The notes under the pieces were generated by a model. That model searched no databases and was not told the DNA's origin. It worked only from the letters and a program-made list of their open reading frames with translations. Source: Oscillospiraceae bacterium (lineage in GTDB: Bacteria; Bacillota; Clostridia; Oscillospirales; Ruminococcaceae). From it: a stretch of DNA of 64,000 nt. How positions within the stretch are numbered: the stretch's first letter is position 1; the number at the start of each line of letters is the position of its first letter. The position numbers and the translations under genes are program-made. Below, piece after piece: positions 18,138 through 25,654 of the stretch. The stretch is taken from positions 110,838 to 174,837 of the forward strand of contig JAFTXQ010000002.1 in NCBI GenBank assembly GCA_017461565.1. Reading direction: 5' to 3'.

Positions 18138-19778
18138 TTAAGCAGTCTGCTCCAGCGCCTTTATAGCCGCAACCGCATCCCAGTAGAAATGCTCCTCTCC
18201 GATGCGTTCACGGAAACCTGCTCTGTCCATCATTTCAGATACGGCCTGCTGGACTCCACAGAAGGATATCTGTGTGCCGTTTTCCTTGAAGCGCTTGTAC
18301 AGTTCCTCAAGCTCGCTGAGAGAGATGTCGTCGGTGAGCGGTACGCCTCTCATGGAAAGTATGATCTGTGACGCACCCGAAAGCTCCGACAGTGCCGAGA
18401 TCAGCTTCTCCTGTGTGCCGAAGAAAAGAGGACCTGAGAGATATACCACCTTAAATTCCTCATGGTGATGAGATGCTACCTTGCCTTTAAGACGCTTTTC
18501 GTCAACATCGCTGGTAACTACATTAAGCTCGCAGCTCTTTACGATAAACACGAGCATTGCAGCAACAACGCCTATAACGATAGCGATGGTGAGGTCAAAT
18601 ACCACAGTAGCGATCATAGTGATGACATACTGGAGTATAGAGGACTTGAATTTCTTGCCGAATATGCTCTTGATAGCGTGCCACTCGTTCATGCGGAAAG
18701 CTGTTACCATAAGCACGCCTGCAAGCGCTGCAAGAGGGATCCTGCTCATTACGCCGCCAAGCAGGAACATTGACAGGATAAGCACCACAGAGTGGAAGAT
18801 GCTGACAAGTCTTGTCTGTCCGCCTGACTTGATAGCTACCGAGGTTCTTGCAATAGCCGCAGTAGCGGGAACTCCGCCAAGAAGCGGTATTATCATATTG
18901 CCCACGCCCTGTGCGATAAGCTCACGCTGTGCGTCAAGGCGCTCGCCCTTCATCTTGCCCGCAGAGGCTCCGCAAAGCAGGCTTTCTATCATTCCAAGCG
19001 CCGCAACAGAAACGGCAGGCATGATAAGGCTGGTGATATTCGAGAAGTCAAAGCCCTTCATTATGATGCTCTGATCTGTTACAAGGCTGCTGGGGATGGC
19101 ACCTACCTCTGCCACGACGGGCTCGGGAAAGCATATCATATTGATGATAAGTGCAACGATTATGCCTACAAGAGAGGACGGCACGACAGCGTTCCACTTT
19201 TTGGGATAAACGATCATTATGAGCATCACGATGCCGCCGAACATCACAGCCCACCAGTCAGGGATGAAGGAGCCTTCACCGTTAAAGTAGGAGATGATCT
19301 TTGCGATCGCATTTTCGCCCTTTGAGGTGGTGCCGAAGAAGTTATCTATCTGTCCAAGGGCGATGATTATCGCAATACCGGAGGTAAATCCTGTGATAAC
19401 AGGCGAGGGGAGATAGGATACCAGCTTGCCTACCTTACAAAGCGCAGCAACAATAAGTATCGCTCCCGAGATAAAGCCTGCGGTAAGCACGCCCGATACG
19501 CCATACTGTGCAGATACCGACAGAAGTATCGCTGCCATAGCTCCGGTAGGTCCTGATATCTGATAGGAAGCTCCGCCGAGTATTGCGATAACTATTCCTG
19601 CCGCAATGGCGGTTATCATGCCTGCTGCGGCGTCTGCACCCGAGCTTACGCCAAATGCGAGCGCAAGCGGAAGCGCAACAGCGGCAACTGTAAGTCCTGC
19701 CATCATATCCTTGACAAGTTTTTTGCCGTTATAACCGTTGAATTCTGTTTTCAGATCCGTTACATACTTTTTTATCAT
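18138..19778 (-). CDS. SulP-family anion transporter with C-terminal STAS domain
   Basis: A 546-residue membrane protein of the SLC26/SulP family. The N terminus has the signature LVKDMMAGLTVAAVALPLAL, followed by about 12-14 membrane segments (GPTGAMAAILLSV; VITGFTSGIAIII; GGVPATAAIARTSVAIKSGG). A STAS domain occupies the last 120 residues (VVYLSGPLFFGTQ; ILSMRGVPLTD). Substrate cannot be told from sequence; sulfate or bicarbonate are typical. The start at 19778 is chosen over an upstream in-frame ATG because AGAAGG precedes it and the family N terminus begins here. Confidence 0.9.
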   Translation of the reverse strand: MIKKYVTDLKTEFNGYNGKKLVKDMMAGLTVAAVALPLALAFGVSSGADAAAGMITAIAAGIVIAILGGASYQISGPTGAMAAILLSVSAQYGVSGVLTAGFISGAILIVAALCKVGKLVSYLPSPVITGFTSGIAIIIALGQIDNFFGTTSKGENAIAKIISYFNGEGSFIPDWWAVMFGGIVMLIMIVYPKKWNAVVPSSLVGIIVALIINMICFPEPVVAEVGAIPSSLVTDQSIIMKGFDFSNITSLIMPAVSVAALGMIESLLCGASAGKMKGERLDAQRELIAQGVGNMIIPLLGGVPATAAIARTSVAIKSGGQTRLVSIFHSVVLILSMFLLGGVMSRIPLAALAGVLMVTAFRMNEWHAIKSIFGKKFKSSILQYVITMIATVVFDLTIAIVIGVVAAMLVFIVKSCELNVVTSDVDEKRLKGKVASHHHEEFKVVYLSGPLFFGTQEKLISALSELSGASQIILSMRGVPLTDDISLSELEELYKRFKENGTQISFCGVQQAVSEMMDRAGFRERIGEEHFYWDAVAAIKALEQTA

Positions 19779-19839
19779 TTTTGACCTTCTTTTGTTCAGG
19801 GAAGCAGCTCCCTTTTGATATATTTTTTTACCACATATT

Positions 19840-19868
19840 ATAATACTCCCGAAAGCTTTAATTGTCAA
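19840..19868 (-). promoter_or_regulatory. Sigma-A promoter of the SulP gene
   Basis: Reading on the minus strand, TTGACA (19868-19863) and TATTAT (19845-19840) are 17 bases apart. The transcript would start about 50 bases before the chosen start codon. Confidence 0.65.
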
Positions 19869-19981
19869 TTTGCGAGAGTGACATAGTTTTTTGCATAAAG
19901 CTTGCATGTTTTGTGCGTTTTTGCAAATTATACGATATTATCATATAATGTGGTGTTTTTTTGAAAATCTTCTCAATTGTC

Positions 19982-20010
19982 TTGCAAAAATAGCAGGAAT
20001 GTGGTAAAAT
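19982..20010 (+). promoter_or_regulatory. Sigma-A promoter of the zinc-ribbon gene
   Basis: TTGCAA (19982-19987) and TAAAAT (20005-20010) are 17 bases apart, with TGG directly before the -10. It belongs to a set of near-identical promoters in this window with GTGGTAAAAT at the -10. Confidence 0.75.
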
Positions 20011-20061
20011 AAAATGGAAGCAATAATATGCTGACGCTATTTCTGAAAGGAGTAATCTACA

Positions 20062-20511
20062 ATGGGATTTTTAGACGAACTTGTATCTACCACCAAGAAT
20101 GTTGCCGCAACAGCAGGCAAAAAGACTGACGAGGCTGTAAAGCTTTCCAAGCTGAAGATGAAAAAGGCTCAGACAAATTCCGATATAAAGGGAAAGTATG
20201 AGAAGCTTGGCGAGCTGGTTTACGAGATGGCAAAGGCAGGCGAAAAGGATAACGATAACTTTGACGCTGTTGTTGCAGAGATCGATGCACTTACTGAGAC
20301 CCTTGAGGATATCGAAAGACAGATCGACGAGGTAAACGGCACACTCACTTGTGTAAACTGCGGTGCAAAGACAAAGAACGACAACAGCTACTGCCCCAAG
20401 TGCGGCACAAAGCTTCCCGTCATTGAGACCGTAAAGGAAGAGGACGCTGTTGCTGAGGAAGCTGCTCCTGCTGAGGAAAAGGCAGAGACAGAAGCCAAAA
20501 CAGAAGAATGA
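20062..20511 (+). CDS. Coiled-coil protein with C-terminal zinc ribbon, function unknown
   Basis: A 149-residue soluble protein. Residues 1-95 are helical and charged, with heptad-like spacing (KTDEAVKLSKLKMKKAQ; VAEIDALTETLEDIERQIDE). A zinc ribbon follows with Cys97, Cys100, Cys111 and Cys114 (TCVNCGAK ... SYCPKCGTKL), then a Glu/Ala-rich tail. Similar small zinc-ribbon proteins are common in Clostridia and have no assigned role. It stands alone, with its own promoter and terminator. GAAAGGAG precedes the ATG. Confidence 0.8.
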   Translation: MGFLDELVSTTKNVAATAGKKTDEAVKLSKLKMKKAQTNSDIKGKYEKLGELVYEMAKAGEKDNDNFDAVVAEIDALTETLEDIERQIDEVNGTLTCVNCGAKTKNDNSYCPKCGTKLPVIETVKEEDAVAEEAAPAEEKAETEAKTEE

Positions 20512-20526
20512 TCTTTTAATTTGATG

Positions 20527-20554
20527 AATGCCCGCCGTTTTTGGCGGGCATTTC
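20527..20554 (+). terminator. Terminator after the zinc-ribbon gene
   Basis: AATGCCCGCC (20527-20536) pairs with GGCGGGCATT (20543-20552), with T-rich bases in the loop and a short T-run after it. Confidence 0.85.
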
Positions 20555-20599
20555 AGAAATATTATCCATTTTATAACATCGAAAGGATATTATATTACT

Positions 20600-21568
20600 A
20601 TGGCAGAGTTAAGATGGAATCCGCTGATTAACGATTGGGTAATGATCGCATCGCATCGTCAGAATCGTCCTCAGATGCCAAAGGACTGGTGTCCGTTTTG
20701 CCCATCAGGCGGCAAGGTGCCTGATTATGAGGTGATGAAATATGATAATGATTTTCCGGCATTATCGCAGGATCCTCCTCAGGCTGATGATGTGGCAAAC
20801 GATTTTTTCAAGGTGGCACCGTCCTATGGAAAGTGTGAGGTCATCCTTTATTCGCCCGAGCATACAAAGACCCTCAAGGAATTGCCGCACAGTCATGTGT
20901 GCAAGCTTGTTGATCTTTGGTGCGAGAGGTTCGAAGAGCTCAGACAGGATGAAAAGATCAAATTTATCTTTATCTTTGAAAACCGTGGTGATGTTGTAGG
21001 CGTTACGATGCCTCATCCTCATGGACAGATATACGGTTACAGCTTTATTCCGAAGAAGCTCCAGCTTGAGGATGAAGCTTACCGTAAGAGCATTGAAGAT
21101 AAGGGCAAGTGTCTTTGCTGCGATATGCTGGAGCATGAGGTAGCAGATGGCAGGAGAATAATTTTTGATAATGACAGCTTTACTGTATTTCTGCCGTTTT
21201 TCTGTGAATACCCTTATGGTATCTACATAATGGCGAAGCGTCATGTACAGTATATTTCCGAACTGGATACAAAGGAGCGTGCCGATCTTGCGGATATCGT
21301 AAGAAAATGCGCTGGAACGCTTGATAATCTGTTTGGGTATAATTTCCCTTATATGATGTGTATGTATAATGCTCCCGTAAACAGCGGCGATGTTTCGCAC
21401 CATCATTTCCACATCGCTTTTTATCCTCCGATGAGAAGCGCAGAGAAGCAGAAATTCAACGCTTCCAGCGAGACCGGAGCCTGGGCGCATTGCAATCCTA
21501 CGGCTCCCGAAGCCACCTCGGTTGAACTGAGAGACGCTTACAAGCGTTTTATGGACACACAGAAGTGA
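20600..21568 (+). CDS. galT: Galactose-1-phosphate (hexose-1-phosphate) uridylyltransferase
   Basis: A 322-residue class I GalT. The catalytic motif His139-Pro-His141-Gly-Gln lies in VTMPHPHGQIYGY, where His141 is the uridylylated residue. Zinc ligands are likely in WCPFCPSGG near residue 32. The C-terminal half has SHHHFHIAFYPP. It transfers UMP between UDP-glucose and galactose-1-phosphate in the Leloir pathway. Some gut relatives prefer other hexose-1-phosphates, so substrate is inferred. The ATG at 20600 is chosen because GAAAGG precedes it and the family N terminus (ELRWNPLINDWVMIA) starts there. It is not in an operon with galK or galE. Confidence 0.9.
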   Translation: MAELRWNPLINDWVMIASHRQNRPQMPKDWCPFCPSGGKVPDYEVMKYDNDFPALSQDPPQADDVANDFFKVAPSYGKCEVILYSPEHTKTLKELPHSHVCKLVDLWCERFEELRQDEKIKFIFIFENRGDVVGVTMPHPHGQIYGYSFIPKKLQLEDEAYRKSIEDKGKCLCCDMLEHEVADGRRIIFDNDSFTVFLPFFCEYPYGIYIMAKRHVQYISELDTKERADLADIVRKCAGTLDNLFGYNFPYMMCMYNAPVNSGDVSHHHFHIAFYPPMRSAEKQKFNASSETGAWAHCNPTAPEATSVELRDAYKRFMDTQK

Positions 21569-21585
21569 GTTTAATACAAAATCAC

Positions 21586-21826
21586 AGGCTGCGGTAAATT
21601 ACCGCAGCCTCAGCTTGTCGAAAAACTGTGGTTTTGCCTGCGAAGCAGGCTTTTTTAAATAAATTTTTCCGACGACATGTGCGTCGGAAAAATAACTTCT
21701 ATCCGCACAACTGTGCGAGTTGACGGCATCGCCGTCAACGAGTGCGGGCAGTGCGGATGTTTCGTCGGAAAAGTCCCAACGGGACTTTTTCGACGGTCTC
21801 AGGCTGCGGTGAATTACCGCAGCCTG
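21586..21826. repeat. Dense array of seven hairpins between galT and the response regulator
   Basis: The 241 bases between two converging genes contain seven stem-loops. Two near-identical palindromes bound it: AGGCTGCGGT-N5-ACCGCAGCCT at 21586-21610 and at 21801-21825. Between them are GCCTGC/GCAGGC with TTTTTT (21636-21656), TTTTTCCGACG/CGTCGGAAAAA (21664-21692), CGCACA/TGTGCG (21704-21717), GTTGACGGC/GCCGTCAAC (21719-21739) and AAAAGTCCC/GGGACTTTT (21769-21789). GTCGAAAAA (21617-21625) also matches TTTTTCGAC (21786-21794) across the whole inner part. It must terminate both genes, but is far more structured than that needs. It resembles a small inserted palindromic or MITE-like element. Confidence 0.75.
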
Positions 21827-21829
21827 TTT

Positions 21830-22513
21830 TCAGCTATGTGCTTTGTCAGCAAATTTGTATCCATATCCACGTATCGAGATGATGTTATCGGAATATATTC
21901 CGATCTTTTTTTTGATACGGTTGATGTGTACCGATATCGTGCGGTTGTCTGACAGTATCCTGCCCCACACACGTGACGCTATTTCGCTGTGACAGAAAGC
22001 CCGATCGGGATGCGAGATCAGAAGATACAGCAACTCGATCTCTTTGGGGGAAAGCTCGATCTCGGTATCCTCAACGGTGACCTTATAGTTGCGTATGTCT
22101 ACGCATAGCCCATTGTATGTGTGTTTCACGTCTGAAGGTATCTCGCTGCCTTTGTACCTGCGCAGCAGCGTTCTTATCTTCAGAAAAAGCTTTGCGATAT
22201 CAAACGGCTTGACTATTATATCATCCACTCCCAGACGCATGAGCATGATGCTGTTGATCTCATCACACGCAGAAGCTGTAATGATAAGGGGCACTTTGCG
22301 GTAACCGCAAAGTGCAGATATGCTTGAGCCTGCATTTTTATCCAAAAGGTTGTTTGACAGAACTATTACGTCCGCTTTTTCTGCCATTCCCATTGTGATG
22401 TTATCAATGCGTGATGCCAGAAATGTTTCCATTCCCTGTTTGCTGAGATATTCGGCAATGATTCGGCGATATGGCGCATCATCGTCGATTATCAGGATCT
22501 TTCCGTATGGCAA
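21830..22513 (-). CDS. Orphan OmpR/PhoB-type response regulator lacking the phosphoacceptor Asp
   Basis: A 227-residue protein with an N-terminal receiver (residues 1-120) and a C-terminal winged helix (about 130-225; LSPKEIELLYLLISHPDRAF, TISVHINRIKKKIG, SIRGYGYKF). The acidic cluster Asp10-12, the Thr in IITAS and the Lys of VKPF are kept. However, the residue in the phosphorylated position of the DVIVLS strand is Ser53 instead of Asp, so it is probably not a classical phosphorylation-driven switch. No kinase gene is adjacent. The start is TTG at 22513, preceded by AGAAGG. It lies downstream of cellobiose phosphorylase on the same strand. Confidence 0.85.
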   Translation of the reverse strand: MPYGKILIIDDDAPYRRIIAEYLSKQGMETFLASRIDNITMGMAEKADVIVLSNNLLDKNAGSSISALCGYRKVPLIITASACDEINSIMLMRLGVDDIIVKPFDIAKLFLKIRTLLRRYKGSEIPSDVKHTYNGLCVDIRNYKVTVEDTEIELSPKEIELLYLLISHPDRAFCHSEIASRVWGRILSDNRTISVHINRIKKKIGIYSDNIISIRGYGYKFADKAHS

Positions 22514-22588
22514 ATTATAAACCTTCTTCTGCTTTACAAAGCAATGTTTTTTAATGCACTAACACGCTAAAATAATATCGGCTTTTTC

Positions 22589-22614
22589 AAGGGCGATATA
22601 TACATATCGCCCTT
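22589..22614 (-). other. Hairpin between cellobiose phosphorylase and the response regulator
   Basis: AAGGGCGATAT (22589-22599) pairs with ATATCGCCCTT (22604-22614). On the minus strand it is followed by GAAAAAGCC, without a T-run, so it is a weak terminator for the phosphorylase transcript at best. It may allow read-through into the regulator gene. Confidence 0.55.
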
Positions 22615-22628
22615 GTTTTGTAGTTTTA

Positions 22629-25151
22629 TCAGCCGAGAACGATCTCAACCTCGTGCTCGCCGCCGTCCATTACGGGGATGATGTTGCCGTCAACTGCCTT
22701 GCCGTCAACTGTCATGCTCTTAACGCCTGCGCAAACGTGGTCGGGGTTCTTTACTGTGATGTTATAAACAGCGCCTCTGAACAGTCTGGAAGCCTTGAAG
22801 CCATCCCACTCGTGAGGAATGGAGGGATCGATCATCAGACCGTCGTACTGGGGCTTAACACCGAGGATGTACTGGGAAACAGCTACGAAGTTCCATGCTG
22901 CTGTACCTGTCAGCCAGGAGTTCTTAGCCTCGCCGTGACGCTTAGCGTCCTTACCTGCGATCATCTGAGCGTATACATAAGGCTCGGTTCTATGCAGATC
23001 GGACTTCTCCTCACGGAATGCGGGAGCGATCTTGCTGTAGTACTCGTAAGCCTTATCGCCGTGGCCTACTGCTGCCTCAGCACAGATGATCCATGCGTTG
23101 TTGTGGCAGAATACGCCGGCATTCTCCTTGTAACCGCCGGGGTATGTGGAGATCTCACCGTACTCAACCTTGTATGTTGTGAATGCGGGGTTGTTGAGGA
23201 CCATACCGTGGTCGGAGTTGAGGTACTTGTCGATGCTTTCGAGGGTCTTGATGTCGTAGCCCTTATCCTTGCCGAGGCCTGCGAGAACGCACCAGCCCTG
23301 AGGCTCGATGAAGATCTTGCCCTCTTCGCACTCGTTGGAGCCGACCTTGTTGCCGTTGTGGTCGTAAGCACGGATGAACCACTCGCCGTCGTAGCCGTAC
23401 TTCTCTGTGATCTCACGCATCTTAGCGATCTCAGCTTCAGCTCTCTGAGCCTCAGCCTCGTCACCCTTCAGGCGGCACATAGCAGCGTACTCGGGAGCGA
23501 TGAAGCAGAACATACCTGCGATCATTACGGACTCTGCGATCTGGCTGTAGAAAGGAGGCTCTGTGAACATCTCCTTGTTGTTGTAGGTCTGGAAGGACTC
23601 GCCGGGCTTGTTGGAGAAGCAGGAGAGGTTAAGACAGTCGTTCCAGTCTGCACGACCGATGAGGGGCAGACCATGAGGACCAACCTTCTTAACAACGTGG
23701 TTGAATGCTCTCTTAACGTGGTCGAGCATTGTATCGGCAAGCTCAGCCTTGTTCTCGTAGGGAACCATCTCGTCGAGGATGGTGAGGTCGCCTGTTTCCT
23801 TAACGTAAGCGGAAACTGCGAGGATCATCCACAGCGGGTCGTCGTTGAAGTTGGAGCCAAGCTCGTGGTTACCCATCTTGGTAAGGGGCTGATACTGGTG
23901 GTATGCACCGCCGTCCTCCAGCATTGTAGCTGCGAGGTCGATAAGTCTTTCACGTGCTCTCTCGGGGATCTGGTGAACGAAGCCGAGCAGATCCTGGTTG
24001 GAGTCACGGAAGCCCATGCCACGACCGATACCGCTCTCGAAGTAGGAAGCGGAACGGGACATATTGAATGTAACCATGCACTGATACTGGTTCCAGATGT
24101 TGACCATTCTGTTGAGCTTCTCATCGGGGGAGCTTACGCTGTACTGAGTGAGGAGCTTATCCCAGTAGTTCTTCAGTGTGTCGAACAGCTTGTCAGCCTT
24201 TTCAACTGTATCGCACATGGAGATCATCTCCTGTGCCTTTACCTTATTAATAACGTTTGCGAGGGGCTTCTTGTTGCCGTGTCCGTCAACAGTGTAGCTT
24301 GCGAGGATGCCATCGTAGTTGCCGCTCTTGTCGAACTTGTCCTCGAGGGGCATCTCAACGTAACCGAGGCAGAATACCAGATCTCTGGACTCGCCGGGGT
24401 TGAGCTCGATCTCTATGTAGTGAGAAGCGATGGGTGACCAGCCGTCAGCAACGGAGTTGTGAGCCTTGCCCTCAAATACTGCGTCGGGTCTGTCGAATCC
24501 GTTGTACAGGCCGAGGAAGCTCTCTCTGTCGGTATCGAAGCCCTGTACGGGAGCGTTTACTGTGTAGAATGCGTAGTGGTCACGGCGCTCCTTGTACTCT
24601 GTCTTGTGGTAGATTGTGGAGCCAACGATCTCGACTTCGCCTGTGTTGAAGTTTCTCTGGAAGTTTGTTGTATCGTCGTTAGCGTCCCAGAGGCACCACT
24701 CCAGGAAGCTGAACAGCTTGAGGCTCTTCTTCTCGGAGGACTCGTTTGTGATTGTAACCTTCTGGATCTCGCCGTTGAAATCCTGAGGAACGAAGAACTT
24801 TACAGTAGCCTTTACGTTGTTCTTTGTACCGCTGATGATAGTGTAACCCATACCGTGACGGCACTCGTAAGCGTCGAGCTCTGTCTTGACGGGAGACCAG
24901 CCGGGATTCCATACTGTGTCGCCGTCCTTGAGGTAGAAATATCTGCCGCCCATGTCAACGGGAACGTTGTTGTAGCGGTAGCGTGTGATACGGCGCAGAC
25001 GAGCGTCCTTATAGAAGCTGTATCCGCCTGCGGTGTTGGAGATCAGAGAGAAGAAGCCCTGTGTTCCGAGGTAGTTGATCCACGGATAGGGTGTGCGGGG
25101 AGAGGTAATGACGTATTCGCGGTTGGCGTCGTCAAAATAACCGAATTTCAT
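22629..25151 (-). CDS. cbpA: Cellobiose phosphorylase (GH94)
   Basis: The enzyme splits cellobiose with phosphate into glucose and glucose-1-phosphate in the cytoplasm, saving ATP. The 840-residue sequence has the GH94 N-terminal beta-sandwich ([56 protein letters not shown]) and the catalytic barrel with the Asp502-Trp-Asn-Asp motif ([10 protein letters not shown]), where the general acid lies. The first 60 residues closely recall the Ruminococcus enzyme, so cellobiose rather than longer cellodextrin is the likely substrate. The start at 25151 follows AAGGAAGGA; an upstream in-frame ATG at 25217 lies in the structured leader and is not used. Codon bias suggests strong expression. Confidence 0.93.
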   Translation of the reverse strand: MKFGYFDDANREYVITSPRTPYPWINYLGTQGFFSLISNTAGGYSFYKDARLRRITRYRYNNVPVDMGGRYFYLKDGDTVWNPGWSPVKTELDAYECRHGMGYTIISGTKNNVKATVKFFVPQDFNGEIQKVTITNESSEKKSLKLFSFLEWCLWDANDDTTNFQRNFNTGEVEIVGSTIYHKTEYKERRDHYAFYTVNAPVQGFDTDRESFLGLYNGFDRPDAVFEGKAHNSVADGWSPIASHYIEIELNPGESRDLVFCLGYVEMPLEDKFDKSGNYDGILASYTVDGHGNKKPLANVINKVKAQEMISMCDTVEKADKLFDTLKNYWDKLLTQYSVSSPDEKLNRMVNIWNQYQCMVTFNMSRSASYFESGIGRGMGFRDSNQDLLGFVHQIPERARERLIDLAATMLEDGGAYHQYQPLTKMGNHELGSNFNDDPLWMILAVSAYVKETGDLTILDEMVPYENKAELADTMLDHVKRAFNHVVKKVGPHGLPLIGRADWNDCLNLSCFSNKPGESFQTYNNKEMFTEPPFYSQIAESVMIAGMFCFIAPEYAAMCRLKGDEAEAQRAEAEIAKMREITEKYGYDGEWFIRAYDHNGNKVGSNECEEGKIFIEPQGWCVLAGLGKDKGYDIKTLESIDKYLNSDHGMVLNNPAFTTYKVEYGEISTYPGGYKENAGVFCHNNAWIICAEAAVGHGDKAYEYYSKIAPAFREEKSDLHRTEPYVYAQMIAGKDAKRHGEAKNSWLTGTAAWNFVAVSQYILGVKPQYDGLMIDPSIPHEWDGFKASRLFRGAVYNITVKNPDHVCAGVKSMTVDGKAVDGNIIPVMDGGEHEVEIVLG

Positions 25152-25174
25152 TATAGACCGTCCTTCCTTGTGGC

Positions 25175-25214
25175 AACTTTGCGTTGTGCAAAGTTCGGGG
25201 AGCAAAGATTCCCC
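25175..25214 (-). promoter_or_regulatory. Structured 5' leader of the cellobiose phosphorylase mRNA
   Basis: Two stem-loops lie just before the ribosome site: AACTTTGC/GCAAAGTT (25175-25182 with 25188-25195) and GGGGA/TCCCC (25197-25201 with 25210-25214). A third, GGCAT/ATGCC, lies nearer the transcript start (about 25236-25249). They may stabilise the message or control translation; no known riboswitch class is recognised. Confidence 0.55.
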
Positions 25215-25259
25215 CACAAAAAAATAATATTCTATGGCATAGAAATGCCACTATGGATT

Positions 25260-25288
25260 AGTATACTATAAATTGAGACCAATTACAA
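25260..25288 (-). promoter_or_regulatory. Sigma-A promoter of cellobiose phosphorylase, with palindrome on the -10
   Basis: On the minus strand TTGTAA (25288-25283) and TATACT (25265-25260) are 17 bases apart. The 10-base perfect palindrome TAGTATACTA (25259-25268) covers the -10 and could be bound by a repressor. Confidence 0.7.
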
Positions 25289-25543
25289 GTCCTGAAAACG
25301 ATATCATCGCATTTTCAAGTGCGATTTTTACTTTAAAACCGAATTTTTATACTCTAATATAGCAATTTTACACAAAAATCAATGTAAGTATAATTATCAC
25401 GATGACTGTGACTTCCTGTCCTGTTTCCGCCGGCGCCGGGTTTTCCGGAAATTATTATCGCTTCTGTACGGAGATTAGCCATACTGCATATATTTCCCCA
25501 CTTGAAATTGTTAAAAAATTCTCACAAAAATTCACTTTGCCTA
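25289..25543. other. Divergent intergenic region between cellobiose phosphorylase and PFOR
   Basis: This stretch holds no gene. It is AT-rich except for a GC-rich patch where TTTCCG (25424-25429) and CGGAAA (25446-25451) form an inverted repeat around a CCGGCGCCGG core, a candidate operator. The cellobiose phosphorylase promoter lies on one side and the PFOR promoter on the other, so the repeat could influence either. Confidence 0.5.
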
Positions 25544-25572
25544 TTTACAAAATCGAAGAAGTGTGGTAAAAT
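25544..25572 (+). promoter_or_regulatory. Sigma-A promoter of PFOR
   Basis: TTTACA (25544-25549) and TAAAAT (25567-25572) are 17 bases apart, with TGG just before the -10. The spacer begins AAATCG, as in the promoter of the Mn-riboswitch ATPase. Confidence 0.75.
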
Positions 25573-25654
25573 ATTAAATGCAAAATAGAAATACTATGCC
25601 TGTATGGATATGTGCGGCATGGGATTTTCTGATATTTTAAGGAGGATAAAACCA

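Noticed and set aside
21677-21952. A 91-codon plus-strand frame through the hairpin array
   Set aside because: It crosses palindromes and runs into the 3' end of the minus-strand regulator gene, has no ribosome site and no protein-like pattern.
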